From: Schistocerca nitens
Lineage: Eukaryota > Arthropoda > Insecta > Orthoptera > Acrididae
DNA length: 64,000 nt
Reading direction: 5' to 3'
Assembly (NCBI RefSeq): GCF_023898315.1
Contig: NC_064622.1
Span: 173,558,178 to 173,622,177, forward strand
Part shown: positions 22,916 through 34,550 of the stretch, in pieces
Layout of the letters: each line of letters starts with the position of its first letter
Position numbering within the stretch: position 1 is the first letter of the stretch
Made by a program: the position numbers and the translations under genes
The notes under the pieces: model-generated
Database searches by the model: none
Seen by the model: only the letters and a program-made list of their open reading frames with translations
What the model was told of the DNA's origin: nothing

Positions 22916-23803
22916 CACTGAGGTAACAGAGGTTATGGGATACCACCTAATATGTGTAGCATAAATGTTCGTTGGCATCCTTGTTGGGCGATCTGGTTGG
23001 CGAAATCATTTCCTCTAATTGTCCAAAATGTTCTTAAAACCAATCGCGAAAATCTGTAGTCCGGTGACAATTCCATCGTTGTTTGGGAACATGAAGTCCT
23101 TGAATGAAGCCACCACCAACTTGCACAGTGCCTTGTTAACAACTTGGGTCAATGGCTTCGTGGGGCCCGAGCCACAGTCCAAAGCTACCATTAGCTCTTA
23201 CCAATTGAAATCTGGACTCTTCTGATCAGGTCACGGTTTCCAAGTCATTTGAGGTCCAACGACCACGTTCACGAGCCCAAGAGAAGCGCTGCAGGCGTGA
23301 TGTTGTTAGCGAACGCACTCGCGTCGGTCTTCCTCTACCATAGCCCATTAACGCCAAATTTCGCGGCACTGTCCTAACGGATTCGTTTATCGTACGTCCT
23401 ACACTGATTTCTGCGGTTATTTCACGCGTTGTTGCTTGTGTGTTAGCACAAACACCGCTGCTCTCGGTCGTTAAGTGAAGGCCGCCAGCCACTACGTTGT
23501 CCCTGGTGAGAGGTAATGGCTGAAATTTGGTATTCTCGACACACTCTTGACAGTGTGGAAACCAGAATATTGAATTCCCTAATATGGAATGTCCCATGCG
23601 TCTAGCTCCAAATTCCATTCCGCCTTCATAGTCTGTTAGTTCCCGTCGTGCGGTATAATCACGACGGACACCCTTTCCACACGAATCACCTGTGTACAAA
23701 TGACAGCTCCTCCAACGCACCGCCCTTTTATACCTTGTATACGCCTTACTGCAGTCATCTGCATAAGTGCATATCGTTATGCCATGACTTTTGCACCTCA
23801 ATG
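22916..23803 (-). mobile_element. Tc1-like transposon, internally deleted
   Basis: 888 bp between TA dinucleotides (22914-22915 and 23804-23805). The left end cactgaggtaacagaggtta pairs with the right end gccatgacttttgcacctca as imperfect inverted repeats. Minus-strand transposase sequence remains at the N-terminal side (RRELTDYEGGMEFGARRMGH, then NLALMGYGRGRPTRVRSLTT), but most of the catalytic region is deleted. An allelic-style empty site at about 25295 (caagatgtatat) confirms the boundary. Confidence 0.82.
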
Positions 23804-23832
23804 TATATGGCTCCTGTGGAGTGTGTTCCAGC

Positions 23833-24945
23833 TGTAAATAGGCTGTTCATGTGTTTGAATGTTGGTAGCGCTATATAGCGGTCCGCATCAATAACTCCGA
23901 TAATACTGAGCGCACTCTTTGAAAGACTGTCTGGGGCTGGTTAGACTCGCACTTTTAGGTGAACAGCCAGCAGTGCTGGAAATTGGAGTGAGTAGTCAGC
24001 AGTGATGAAGGTTAGAGGTTAAAATTAGAAGTGTTGGAGGTTTGCAGTATCAGCACGAGCGGACGGTCTGAATATGTATCCGCCATGGAGGTTTATTACT
24101 GACTATTATATAATATTTTTGAACTGGTTGTCGCTTGATTATCGTAAAATCTTGTAAATAAAATACGTTTTTAGCTCTGAAACAAAATCTTTCCTTTGCT
24201 AACAACATGCCTATTAGTAGTTAGAGCCTTCAGTAGTTAGAATCTTTTATTTAGCTGGCAGTATTGGTGCTTGCGGCATTGCTGTAGTTCGTGTAATGAA
24301 GACTTCCTGTGAAGTAAGTTCAAAATGGTTCAAATGCCTTTGAGCACTATGGTACTTAACGTGTGAGGTCGTCTGTCACCTAGAACTTAGAACTACTTCA
24401 ACCTAACTAACCTAAGGACATCACACTCATCCATGACCGAGGCAGGATTCGAGCCTGCGAACACAGCAGCAGCGCGGTTCCAGACTGAAGCGCCTAAAAC
24501 CGCACGGCCACAGCGGCCGGCAAATATGATTTAGGAACTGAAATTACTTCTTGCTGGTACTGAAAGACAATCGCATGACGGGTACTGTACGAGACACACG
24601 CCGTCGAATCCTGCCTCGGGCATGGATGTGAGTGATGTCCTTAGGTTAGTTAGGTTTAAGTAGTTCTAAGTTCTAGGGGACTGATGACCTCAGACGTTAA
24701 GTCCCGTAGTGCTCAGAGCCATTTGAACCATTTGGTTCCGGACTGAAGCGACTAAAAGCGTTCGGCCACAGCGACCGACTGAAGTAAGTGACTTATGAAA
24801 TGTGTGGGCTATTGTTAGGATTTCTTCTAGTTGAGGGCCATTCTTTTGATTTAATTTTAAAGCAGTCAGATCACGTTACCGTTGAATATTGTGGGTAATT
24901 AATGAATAGGAAAAGTTTGAATTCTGTTAGTAAGGGGACTTCTGT
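23833..24945 (+). repeat. LTR-like repeat carrying a SINE block
   Basis: It aligns with the unit at 49049-49652 over its length: the start (tgtaaataggctgtt versus tgtaagtaggctgtt), the centre (aaaatctttc.tttgctaac, cagtagttagagccttc, ttatttagctggcagta) and the end (aaggggac). It is interrupted at 24320-24779 by SINE sequence. Starting TG, it is best read as a diverged solo LTR, but no internal retroviral-type genes are adjacent. Confidence 0.6.
24320..24779. mobile_element. composite SINE-A block
   Basis: Minus-strand full SINE-A (24320-24521), an 84-bp unknown spacer, a plus-strand 5'-truncated SINE-A (24606-24735), then a minus-strand head-only piece (24737-24779). The whole block is bounded by a 10-bp duplication, tgaagtaagt, at 24310-24319 and 24780-24789. 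Confidence 0.8.
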
Positions 24946-25084
24946 AGGTCAGAAATGTAATGATAAAGACTACCAAAGTGACACTTGCATTAAATTTTAC
25001 TCAGTAGTTTCAGATTTAAATAACGTAGAAGTTTCACCATCTCCCAGTTATTGCAATTTAAGTAAAAAAATGTTGTTAAGAAGT

Positions 25085-25305
25085 TTCACAGCATGTGCGA
25101 CTACGGGTCTTAGGAGGTGCAGCGACGGTCTCTGACGAGGAGAGGATTACTATTTGAGACCAGTTTAATACTTCATAGCTGCACATATACACTCAAGTTC
25201 TCGATAATACATGACAAAGTTAGGGACTTTATTTGGTACCTTTTCATTCACATACTAAATTCTCTCCTGCTCCGAACGTAGACAAGCGTTCAAGATGTAT
25301 ATCGG
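25085..25305 (+). repeat. direct repeat, right copy (empty site)
   Basis: Partner of 22690-22915. It has the uninterrupted sequence caagatgtatat where the left copy contains the Tc1-like insertion. Confidence 0.75.
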
Positions 25306-25689
25306 GCAAGACAACTTAGTGTGATGTAACAAGTTCGTTGTGGGACCTTTTTCCCTGTAGACCTCAAGTCTCGTAGCAGTGATGTCACGGAGGAGAATCA
25401 TTCCTAGATAAGGGTAGAAGCTGAGGTAATGAATTAAAATTACTGCCAAAAATGGGACTTGAAAGTAGGTCCTCTGTTTACGAGGCACCTTTTTGTTGAT
25501 TTTCCAGCTTTTGTCTTTACCGATGATAAATTTGAGACTCAATATGTCTCCAGTAAAATGTAATTACATCAGATAATCATTCCCTCGACAGGAAGAACGT
25601 TGATATGGAAAAGTAATGAGTGCAAGTGACGCACTCCAGTGTTGAACCTCTGTAATGCAGAGTTCCCGAGGGAGCTCGAGTAATCTGCC
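25306..25689. other. unassigned stretch
   Basis: No gene or repeat recognised. Confidence 0.45.
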
Positions 25690-26010
25690 CTCTTGACCGG
25701 CCCTAAGTTCACTCCACCGTGACGTCTGTGACCATTGGCCGCCGATGCTCAGTTGGCCGCGCCAGTCGATTAGCCGCCGGGACAATGAGGAGCGCGCAGA
25801 GCGGTGCCGAGTGGCCAGTGGCGGCCTGGCCTCAGGTGCAGCACGGCGCGGTGCGCTCGGGGGCAGCCGGCGGAACCGCCCCCGCCACCGCCCCCGCACA
25901 GTGGGCGGCGCCGGCGCGTGTCCGTTCCGCTGGTGCTGCCGGACAAAGCGTCCGCAGCGCAGGAAGGAAGGACGCCGACAGCCGAGCTGGACGGCTCTTG
26001 GGGCCGCCTC
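25690..26010. promoter_or_regulatory. CpG-rich block
   Basis: Dense CpG (for example cggcgccggcgcgtgtccg) with no repeat match. Long open frames occur in several phases at once, as expected from GC-rich DNA without stops, so none is convincing. A CpG-island-like promoter region is possible. Confidence 0.35.
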
Positions 26011-26116
26011 GAGGGTAGGGCTGTACCGTACACCACCTCCAGTGCACTCGACCTGACAGCGCGCAAGTGTCTAGAGGGAGAAGCCTCAAATAAAGACAGT
26101 CTATGTCGACGTATCT

Positions 26117-26580
26117 ACAGGGTGATTTTGCTAAATGGAGACAGACTGCATGCAACGGTACCTTAAGAGGATAAGGAGTGTGGCCGGAAATTCGTTCCAA
26201 ATGTGGTACACGTACTTGAAGGTGGAGAATGATCTTTGACAGTATAGGTTTCATTAGCTCAAGCACATGTGAGAATACACCAGACACGTGAGACTGTTGG
26301 CTCTGTACTAGCGTTTTAGCTGCACACTCAAGAGGACAGTGAGCTGGAACACCATCTTGTAGTAGCCATAGCACCCTTCGTACCACCGAACGCAGGCCTT
26401 CCAGCAGAGTAGGAGGGTCATCCGCATGAATTACAGATGTGCCTCGCCTGTGAGGCGTTATTGAAGGTTGACTGGTCCCAAGAAGCGGTGGCTAACAATC
26501 CTCCCCCGCACACTGAGGCTGGTGGTTCACTGCCACTGTACCATGGGGCCTATCTGTGGGCTACAGTTGGGTCTAGTGAA
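26117..26580 (-). mobile_element. DDE transposon fragment
   Basis: The minus strand encodes LWLLQDGVPAHC, resembling the QHDGAPAHF motif (second catalytic Asp) of an insect DDE transposase group. It is followed by HVLELMKPILSKIILHLQ. The left edge begins acagggtgatttt, typical of such element ends. Everything before the motif is decayed. Confidence 0.5.
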
Positions 26581-27563
26581 GGTTGAAGATACTTGTTTAT
26601 CTTGACAATGTGTATTATAACTTCCTTAGATCTATTTTACAGTGATGCTTATTTCTATGTGTTACTATTCCAAGTTCACTATATTGTTGAAGTATTTGAA
26701 ATAAAAGTGGTAACTCATAGAAATAAGAACCATCGTAAAAGAGATATAAGAAATTATAATCCATATTGTTAAGACAAATACCGCTTCAATGGTTCACGGG
26801 CGTCGCTTCGGATAATGGTGTGGAAGCTCCGCAATATTTCGACGAGACAGCTGCTCGCAGGTAAGCACCTGAAGATGACATTGAAGCAGTTACTACGTCG
26901 GCAAAGTCTTAAACAGCAGAAGATAAATACCTTCTGTAAAAATGTGTAACATACTCTGTGGAAGACCTATACAATTATCTCTGTCAATTATATCTAAAAC
27001 ATCCTTGTTATTGTTTGTTTATGTATGCTTTTTCTCGATGTGCATTGTGCAGTGAAATTTGTGACAGACGTTTAATATATGTGAGACTCTGCACAAATGG
27101 ATCATAAAAAACTGTAATCACGAGTTCTTCCAAATTTTGCTACTAACTACATATAAAAATCGATAACTATTTAAAAATTGTGCGTTTTGCACATACTGCA
27201 GTAAAGTCAACAAAACAAAGCAGAACCTCGTACACCGAAAACATTACGTATAAATGGCGCAGAACAAAGAGAAAACACGCTTGAAAACGTGAATCATTTC
27301 CCGAAACGCGTAGTGTAAAATATGTGCAAAAGAAAATCGTGACTGGTAGCAGAAAAGTTATTTATAAACAAACCCACTGTTTTCATAGTCGCAGGCTTTC
27401 AAAAAACAATTTATAATGGACAAAATTAATAAAATACAACTTAACAAACTTAAATTTATGGAGGAAAAGCTTTAGGATTCTAGATAACGTAACTATTTTG
27501 TAAAGAGTAGTGTTTATATCTTTAATACGTTTGAAACGTATTTTTATATAATAATTATATTTT
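26581..27563. other. unassigned AT-rich stretch
   Basis: No gene recognised. Around 26830-26885 is the phrase tatttcgacgag...cacctgaagatgac, a style seen in dispersed insect repeats, but I cannot place it. Confidence 0.45.
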
Positions 27564-27565
27564 TA

Positions 27566-28862
27566 CACTGAACAGAAAAAGAAACTGGTACACCAGCCTA
27601 ATTTCGTGTAGGGTCCCCGCGAATACGCAAGAATGCCACAACACGACGTGGCATGGACTCGGCTAATGTCTGAAGTAGCTCTGGAGGGAACTGACACCAT
27701 GAATCTTGAAGGACTGTCTATAATTCTGTAATCGTACTACCGGATGGAGATCTCTTCTGAACAGCACGTTGAAAGCAACCCACATATGCTCAATAATGTA
27801 CATATCTGGAAAGTTTGGTGGCCAGCGGAGTGTTTAAACTCAGAAGAGTGGTCCTGGAGCCACTCTGTAGCAATTCTGGAAGTGTGGGGGATCGCATTGC
27901 CAAAGCACGTCGGATGCACAATGGACAGCAATGGATACAGGTGACCAGACAGGATGCTTACGTATGTGTCACCTGTCAGAGTCGTACCTAGACGTGTCAC
28001 GTGTCCCATATCACTCCAACCGCACACGCCCCACACCATTACAGAGCCTCCACGAACCAGAACAGTCCCCTGCTGACATGCAGAGTCCATGGATTCATGA
28101 GGTTGTCTCCATACCTGTGCACGTCCATCCGATCAATAAAATTTGAAACGAGACTCGTCCGACCAGGCAACATGTTCCCAGTCATCAACAGACCAATGTC
28201 GGTGTGGACGGGCCCAGGCGAGGTGTAAAGCTTTGTGTCGAGCAAATATCGATGATATTTCGTTGAATGGTTCGCACGCTGACACTTGTTGATGGCCCAG
28301 CATTGAAAGCTGCAACAATCTGCGGAAGGGTTGCACTTCTGTCACGTTTTACGATTCTCTTCGCCGGTCACTGTGGCCGAGCGGCTCTAGGCGCTTCAGT
28401 CCGGAACCGCGCTGCTGCTACGGTCGCAGGTTCGAATCCTGCCTCGGGCATGGATGTGTGAGATCTCCTTACGTTAGTTAGGTTTAAGTAGTTTTAAGTC
28501 TAGGTGACTGATGACCTCAGATGTTAAGTCCCATAGTGCTTAGAGCCATTTGAACCATTTGAACGATTCTCTTCAGACATCATTGGTCCCGTTCTTGCAG
28601 GATCTATCTTCGGCAGCAGTGATGTCGGAGATTTGATATTTTACCGGATTCCTTATATTCACGGTACTCTCGTGATCCGGTCATACAGGAAAATCCCCAC
28701 TTCATCGCTACCTCGGAGATGTCCCATCGCTCGTGCGGCGACTATAACACCACGGTCAGTCTCACTTAAAACTTGATAACCTGCCATTGTAGCAGCAGTA
28801 ACCGATCCAACAGTTGCATCAGACGCTTGTTGTATTATTTAAGGACGGAATGAAAACGAAGG
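27566..28862 (-). mobile_element. Tc1-like transposon split by a SINE
   Basis: The left end cactgaacagaaaaagaaac follows a TA. Minus-strand transposase: AWSDESRFKFY (first Asp, near 28150), MVWGVCGW and SILSGHLYPLL. Then comes CFGNAIPHTSRIATEWLQ, where the second catalytic Asp is Gly. The final acidic motif is in another frame. SINE-A at 28363-28562 separates the N-terminal DNA-binding part (28575-28800) from the rest. I cannot find a matching right terminal repeat. Confidence 0.8.
28363..28562 (+). mobile_element. SINE-A copy, perfect 12-bp target duplication
   Basis: A box tggccgagcggc, B box ggttcgaatcc, shared tail. The target acgattctcttc is repeated exactly at 28351-28362 and 28563-28574, inside the Tc1 transposase. 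Confidence 0.95.
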
Positions 28863-29209
28863 TGGAATGTTATGGAATCTGAAACTTATTCCGTTTTTTC
28901 TTTGGTGTTTTTCGACTTTTTTTTTTTTTGCTTGCATTCCGGTAAGAAGTTACTTAACGGAAGTCAGTTGTTAGTTAATGATTAAATAATGAAATCAGTG
29001 TTCGTGATTAAGTACATTCCTTCTGAAATAGCCTCCATTAAAAAAATCGGTCTGATTTCGCTGAGTAATTATGTTTCTTTCGAAGGATATTCAACCGTCG
29101 GAGGAAATAGCTGGCCTGATCTAAGACTGGGATTCAATAATCGCAAAATTACTCTGGGCAATCTGTTGAATGAAACCTGTTAACTTCAACTTTTTTTTTT
29201 ATTTACGGC
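28863..29209. other. unassigned stretch
   Basis: Contains T-runs (28915-28930 and 29191-29201). No feature recognised. Confidence 0.45.
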
Positions 29210-29808
29210 TAGTTTTTCAGGCGTGTGTGGTCGTTGCGGACGGCGAAATAAGACCCTTGCGCCGCACAAAGAGGCCAGAGTATCCGTATCAGAGAGCTTC
29301 TCACTGGATCGTTCGATTATTATCGCAGTACTGCGCAGCACCGCATTCGCGTCAGATTGTTCACTGGGGACACTCAAGTATCATTCTGGTCCGTTCGACG
29401 CTGGTGTAGACGTAACACTTTCCATTTGCATCAGTGTAGCACACGAAGTTGGTTATCTGTTAAGCTGTCCTAGCAAACGTCCAGCGAGCGGGTGTGTGCT
29501 GCTGGCTTTCTTCCCACTGTATGCATCGATGGACCGCACGTCAATGGGCAAGTTGAAATGTAGGTGCACGGCTTGGAAAGCGATACAGTGGCAAGCAGAA
29601 AGCGCTGTGGCCACACGGCGCCTTGCGGACAGAAGACAGTCGGCGACCGGCAGACGCACCGTGAATTATTCCTGGGGGCCTGGGCGAGGCTTTTTAAATT
29701 TCAGTAAGATTGCAGGCGGCGGGGGTGGGCGGGAATTATAAATGTGCAGCCCGCCCGCGTCTGGCTTAGCCACGCGCGCCAACTTTTTAATTCAGTTTGA
29801 GAGTGGGG

Positions 29809-29864
<56 letters not shown>

Positions 29865-30150
29865 GAGAGAGAGAGAGAGAAAGTGAGAGAGGAGGATGGG
29901 GATGAGGGGAAGGTGGGTTGCTGCCGGCTGTCGCCGAGTCCACACTTTATTTTATTTTTTCTTGAAAGAGTGAAATACGCGGCGAGCAGTCCTGGAACGC
30001 GCCCGCCGCCACCTAGGCCCTGCGTCGCGCACGCTGCCGCCCCTTCTTACACCCTCGTTGTGCCGTAACTCACTAACGGAGCGACACCCTCGCTAGCAGT
30101 CCTAGTCACCCCTCCCTTTGCAACCCCCACACCCGCTCCTTTTTCGCCAG
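29210..30150. promoter_or_regulatory. CpG-rich region with AT-core motifs
   Basis: About 900 bp of CpG-rich DNA. At 29655-29800, GC blocks alternate with AT cores (tttttaaatttcag, gggaattataaatg, actttttaattcag). It is interrupted by a (GA)n tract. No repeat match and no convincing coding frame; the 172-codon frame at 29223-29741 has no domain. It is a candidate conserved noncoding or promoter region. Confidence 0.4.
29814..29895 (+). repeat. (GA)n microsatellite
   Basis: Imperfect GA repeat, with interruptions near 29855-29885. Confidence 0.95.
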
Positions 30151-30960
30151 GCACTTCGGACGGGAAAACTTCCCCGAAGACAGCCTCACTGAAATCTGGA
30201 GGTATTTTGAGAGAGAGAGAGAGGCAGCGCACTACATTAGGCGTTGGCCGGATCGCGATTGATATTAAAACCACCTGCGTCCCTCCTGGATCCGTCACCA
30301 GTGCACAAAAAATTAGGCACTCTGTGCAAAGCAGTAGCGGTGGGGGGGACGGACGGATCTCTGTTCCCGCTTGGAATGCACATTCACTGGCACTCAAAAA
30401 GTTAGTGGATTCTATGTCTGGAGCGAGAAAGGCAAATTTTCGAACTGTTGCTATAGTTGAACGCGTACTTGCACCAAAAAGAGATTGGTTTTGATTTCTC
30501 AGTCTCTTATTTTTTACACATAATGTGGTGCTACAGAAGAATGCTGAAGATTAGATAAATACATCAAGTAACTAACGAGGAGGCAAGAAACTTGTGACGT
30601 AAGTTCACATAGGAGGCTAGAGACCATTCTTGTAGATATGGATAGAACTGTAGCTAAAGCTAGCTATACCGCTTGAAAAGTCATACATACACAAAGTCAC
30701 TTAGGAGGCTAGGGACTATTCTTGTAAATATGTGTAGGTCTGTACTTAAGCTGGCCGGGTTACATAAAAAGACATACAGTGGGCCTAGAATGGCAGACCA
30801 CTGGCATTTCATGTTACGCACAAAAATGGTAATGCTCTTGTGCTTATGCTACCCTTGCATTTGGGTTTCTGAAAGCGGAAATAATTCCGAAATGCGTCAT
30901 GGATACTTCGTGATCATTAAAGTCGTTCTTCACAGTTGAATTTTTATGCCACCTAGTGAG
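30151..30960. other. unassigned, with a short local duplication
   Basis: Two imperfect direct repeats of about 55 bp (30607-30660 and 30696-30752) share aggaggctag.gac.attcttgta. A small GA run lies at 30208-30222. No gene. Confidence 0.5.
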
Positions 30961-30964
30961 CTTA

Positions 30965-31305
30965 ACTAAAGACCTACGTATATTTAATGAGGAGGTACTG
31001 AATGGAATTGGGGAGAAAATAAATTTGTGGCACAACCTGACTGTAATAACGGATCGGTTGACAGAACACTTTCTGTGACGTTAAGGAATCACCAGTTTGG
31101 CATTGGAGGGAAGTGTTGTGGTGGTGGGGTGGACGAGGGGTAAAAATCGTAGAGGAAGACGAAGAGATGAATACACTAGGCAGATTCATAAGGATTTGGG
31201 TTGCAGTAGTCATTTGGAGATGAAGAGGCTTGCATAGAATAGGGCAGAATGCAGAGCTGCATCAAACCAGACTTCGGACTGAAGAGCAAAACAACAGCAA
31301 CATTA
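30965..31305 (+). mobile_element. LINE 3' end fragment
   Basis: Plus-strand counterpart of the LINE end at 604-870: the region for GRPRD...IRKD is at about 31140-31200 and the terminal ggactgaagagcaaaacaac at 31276-31295. It is broken by stops. Confidence 0.7.
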
Positions 31306-31309
31306 ATTA

Positions 31310-32210
31310 GGATATCACACCTAGAGCAAGAACTAGGGTCATAGTTGATGGAGAACCAACAGATGGAATAGGAAGGGGATTCAAGCAGACCTATTTCCTT
31401 TCGTCTACGTTGTTTAACACCTACCTCGAAGGGATCGCAGGAGAAAGCATGGATAGAACAAGAGACGTACGTTTAGGGGACAAAAGGGTGGACTGTATAC
31501 GCTTTGGTGATGACATGGAGGTCTTGGCGTCCAGATCGTGCTTAATGAAATTATTGGAAACCTAAATAGCAAATTCAAAGAATCCAAAATAAAAACAAGG
31601 AAAGAAAAACTTGCATATCATGGTATTAGGAGGAAAAGGGAATAGGGTCAAAATCACGATAGACGGAGAACAACTAGAACAGACTGCAAAACTGAAGTCC
31701 TTCGGAAATAAAATAATACTAGACCTACAATGTAGCACAGAAATAAGATCGAGAGTAGCGATAGCCAAGGAAGCCTTCTGCAGAAGGAAGAAATTGCTAT
31801 ATGGGTCAATGAATAAAAGTATGAGGAAAAGATTCACCAAGTGGTACGTATGGAGCATAGTTTCATACAGTACAGAGACCTGGGCATTGCCAAATGATGG
31901 CGATAGATGGCTAGAGGCACTTTCAATGTGGATATGGTGAAAATTAGAGGATGTCAGTCAGGAACTCAGAGTGTGGAACGAGGAGGTTTTGAACAGAGTT
32001 GGGAAGAACAGACACCTGTTCTACATCCTAAGGAAAAGAAAGATAAAAATCCACATAACGAGACCTAATTGCTTACTCCAGTGAGGAACTATAAGGATAG
32101 TAAAGTGAAAGACAGGGAGAAAAAGGAGAAGAAGAAAAAATTAATGGGCAGAGTCATAGACAAAAGCGATAAATACTACTCATGACTCATAAGAGCAATT
32201 ATGAAACATT
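31310..32210 (+). pseudogene. LINE reverse transcriptase C-terminal half
   Basis: Plus-strand remnant. Around 31500 the frame gives CIRFGDDMEVLA, a variant of the catalytic FADD motif with Gly for Ala. At 31611-31940 an uninterrupted frame reads MVLGGKGNRVKITIDGEQLE, STEIRSRVAIAKEAFCRRKK and RFTKWYVWSIVSYSTETWAL, diagnostic of the post-catalytic region of insect endonuclease/RT LINEs. It abuts another LINE 3' end, so these are two separate 5'-truncated insertions. Stops and a frameshift before and after kill it. Confidence 0.85.
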
Positions 32211-32889
32211 GAAATAATATTTTGACTTGTTGATGAAAATAAATATCACATGGCCGCCACACAGGTCTACAGTTCAACAGTACTACTTTTATTGAACGTG
32301 TCCGTCGACCCTCTTCAGTTATAAACTTGGTGTCGTATATGACAGTGTTAGTTTGTCCATCCCAGGAATCCAACAGGATTGTTGTCAGCAACGTACGGTT
32401 TTAAAACGTTCTCAAGATATGTTCTGTGAACTGAATTTATCAGTTTATGGGATTTGCTGCATATGACGTAAAAATGGTTTTAACAACTATTGATCTCTTG
32501 CGCAGATAAAAAAGAAAAATATCCAGGCTGCATGTATAAATCGCTCCACCGCTCATCAATCAGGTACATTGGTTGTTTTTTTAGGGCCTCATCCCACCCC
32601 TCTTAGCCCATCCTTCCACTCACCAGTTCTGCAGTCTGTGGCTAACTACACTACGTCCAGTATTCGCTGCGAATTTCTTCTTCATATTAAATAACATGAT
32701 TCTTGTCAACCGATGGAATCGGAAATCATTTAGGAAAGTAACACAGTATTGATTCTTCTTGACATTGAAGAAAACAAACGAAGAAATGTCTTTTTTAAAC
32801 TGTAAATTTCTTAAAGAAAAATAAATGAGTAATCTGTCCTTAAGATTCGTTGGGCGTCGTAACTACCATTTTTTTCCTTTCTGCATCAC
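32211..32889. other. unassigned stretch
   Basis: No gene or repeat recognised. Confidence 0.45.
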
Positions 32890-33535
32890 AGTCCCATTCT
32901 TTCAAACACAATTTTCAACACGTTACCATACTTTCTCTTGTGGTCCATATATTTCCAAAAATTTTTAATATTCGAATTGCCTGGTGTGAGATGCAGGGTA
33001 TAACTTGCGTATTTTCCCACTAACCAGTAAACAGTGTCGTCTTTTAACTGTGGATTGTATCGTGTTTGTGGTCTGCACAGCACGGATGACGTTATGTTCA
33101 CAGCTGAAGACATTGTAATAAATGCTGTTTTCTCTCTGGACCGCTACCATATTATTGATGTTCCTTCCATGAAAAACTGTGTATAACTGTGTCAACTAGA
33201 TTGCAACGTTGCAGAAGTTCGTATAGTCACTTCATTGGTGCTAACTATGTTGTTGACTGACAAGTAGTAAGAAAATGTTCACATGTGTGTGAAATCTTAT
33301 GGGACTTAACTGCTGAGGTCATCAGTCCCTAAGCTTACACCGTACTTAACCTAAATTTACCTAACGACAAACACACACACCCATGCCCGAGGGAGGACTC
33401 TAACCTCTGCCGGGACCAGCCGCACAGTCCGTGACTGCAGCGCCTCAGACCGCGACAAGTAGTAAGACGTTGAGGCTAACGTTATGCCAAATAACAGCCT
33501 GAATTACAAACGTGGTTGTTGACTGGTAAGCTGGA
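32890..33535 (-). repeat. dispersed repeat R, minus copy, with SINE-C inside
   Basis: The reverse complement aligns with 37330-37765 (shared gagagaaaacagcatttatta, ttcagctg.gaacataacgt, gttagtgggaaaatac). A SINE-C is inserted at 33272-33453. Family unknown to me. Parallel reading frames in the two copies are not under clear protein constraint. Confidence 0.75.
33272..33453 (-). mobile_element. SINE-C copy, perfect 13-bp target duplication
   Basis: Minus-strand head C and shared tail. Target gacaagtagtaag at 33259-33271 and 33454-33466. Confidence 0.93.
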
Positions 33536-33774
33536 TGGCAGTGGTTCATGGTGTAACAATTTCCGTTTCCGCCAGTGTATTTTCAATACGAGAATTTAAA
33601 GACTCGACAAGCTTAATTTTGCAGGCTCCTTTTAATTATCACACTTCGACCTTGTCGTGTTATTGTAACTTATTCAGTAGAGTATAGGAGGGCCTCTTGC
33701 CACGACAAAGTTAGTACTGTAAGGCCACAGAGACGGGATATTTATTAATAGCACCAAAGTTCGTTACTGGTCTT

Positions 33775-33905
33775 CTACACTCACATTTCCAGAAGGTATC
33801 TTCCGCTCTGCATTGGAATGTGCACCGAATTTTCAAAATTCCTGACAGATCATTACTGTGTACCGAACCGGAACTCAAAACCCATGCTGCGGCTAAGCTA
33901 TTTCT
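33775..33905 (-). repeat. ancient fragment of the 301-bp tRNA-like repeat
   Basis: On the minus strand this matches the unit found at 51427-52905 through its B-box side and beyond (gttcggtacacagt, atctgtcaggaattttg, ccaatgcagagcgg, ttctggaaatg). Divergence is much higher than among the array units, so the family is old. Confidence 0.6.
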
Positions 33906-34550
33906 ACGCGACATTGTTTCTTCGACGAGTGTTAATCCCATAAGGTATCCTGGAGAGCTTCGACGAAATGTGAGCAATAGGAGGACATAGGCCAAATGAC
34001 GTAGTGGTAGCTGAGGTGGAGGGTCGAGGGCCTTGCCTGAATAGTTTGCGGTTCTGAATCTTTCTAGGTAAAAAGTAGTCATATGGCATGACTGACTAGG
34101 AACCCCGCAGGTCATGTTGAGCCGCTATGTAGGATGGTTTTTCTTCTCCTTCGTGCACATCGCCGCTTTTCCTTCTCGAAGTGTGCGAGTTGTGTGTTTA
34201 GGTATACATGGTTAAGCGTAGGTGACCACTCGTGTAATGGGTGTAATGGTGCGAGTTTGTAATGTGGTGTCATGTTTGTGTTCGATGACGAAGAGAGAAG
34301 AGAGAGCGTGAAACTCGGTGCCCTCACATAGCCTACTCCTCTCGAATAGCAGCAAAGGGCCGCCGAGCGTAATGTTCCCATCCTAAGGACAACCACGAAC
34401 AGTGTCACAAGCCCTCACTCCATGATATAGTACGATAAGGTGTAGAATTTAATGCGTGACGATGGGACATAGACTGGAGATCAGGGACTTTGTGCCTCCA
34501 CCCTCCTCCCATACACCGTAAAGGCACAGTGAAAGCAGGCAATAGCATAT
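33906..34550. other. unassigned, partly possible body of the 5S-headed SINE
   Basis: If the 5S-derived head at 34551-34635 belongs to a SINE on the minus strand, its body would occupy part of this stretch. I cannot mark the end. The GA-rich patch at 34290-34310 is simple sequence. Confidence 0.35.

Noticed and set aside
25804..26386. Frames of 120-184 codons on both strands
   Set aside because: CpG-rich sequence keeps several frames open at once. Only the part with QDGVPAHC is meaningful, as a transposon remnant.
29223..29741. 172-codon plus frame
   Set aside because: It lies in GC-rich DNA with few stops, has no domain and no gene context.
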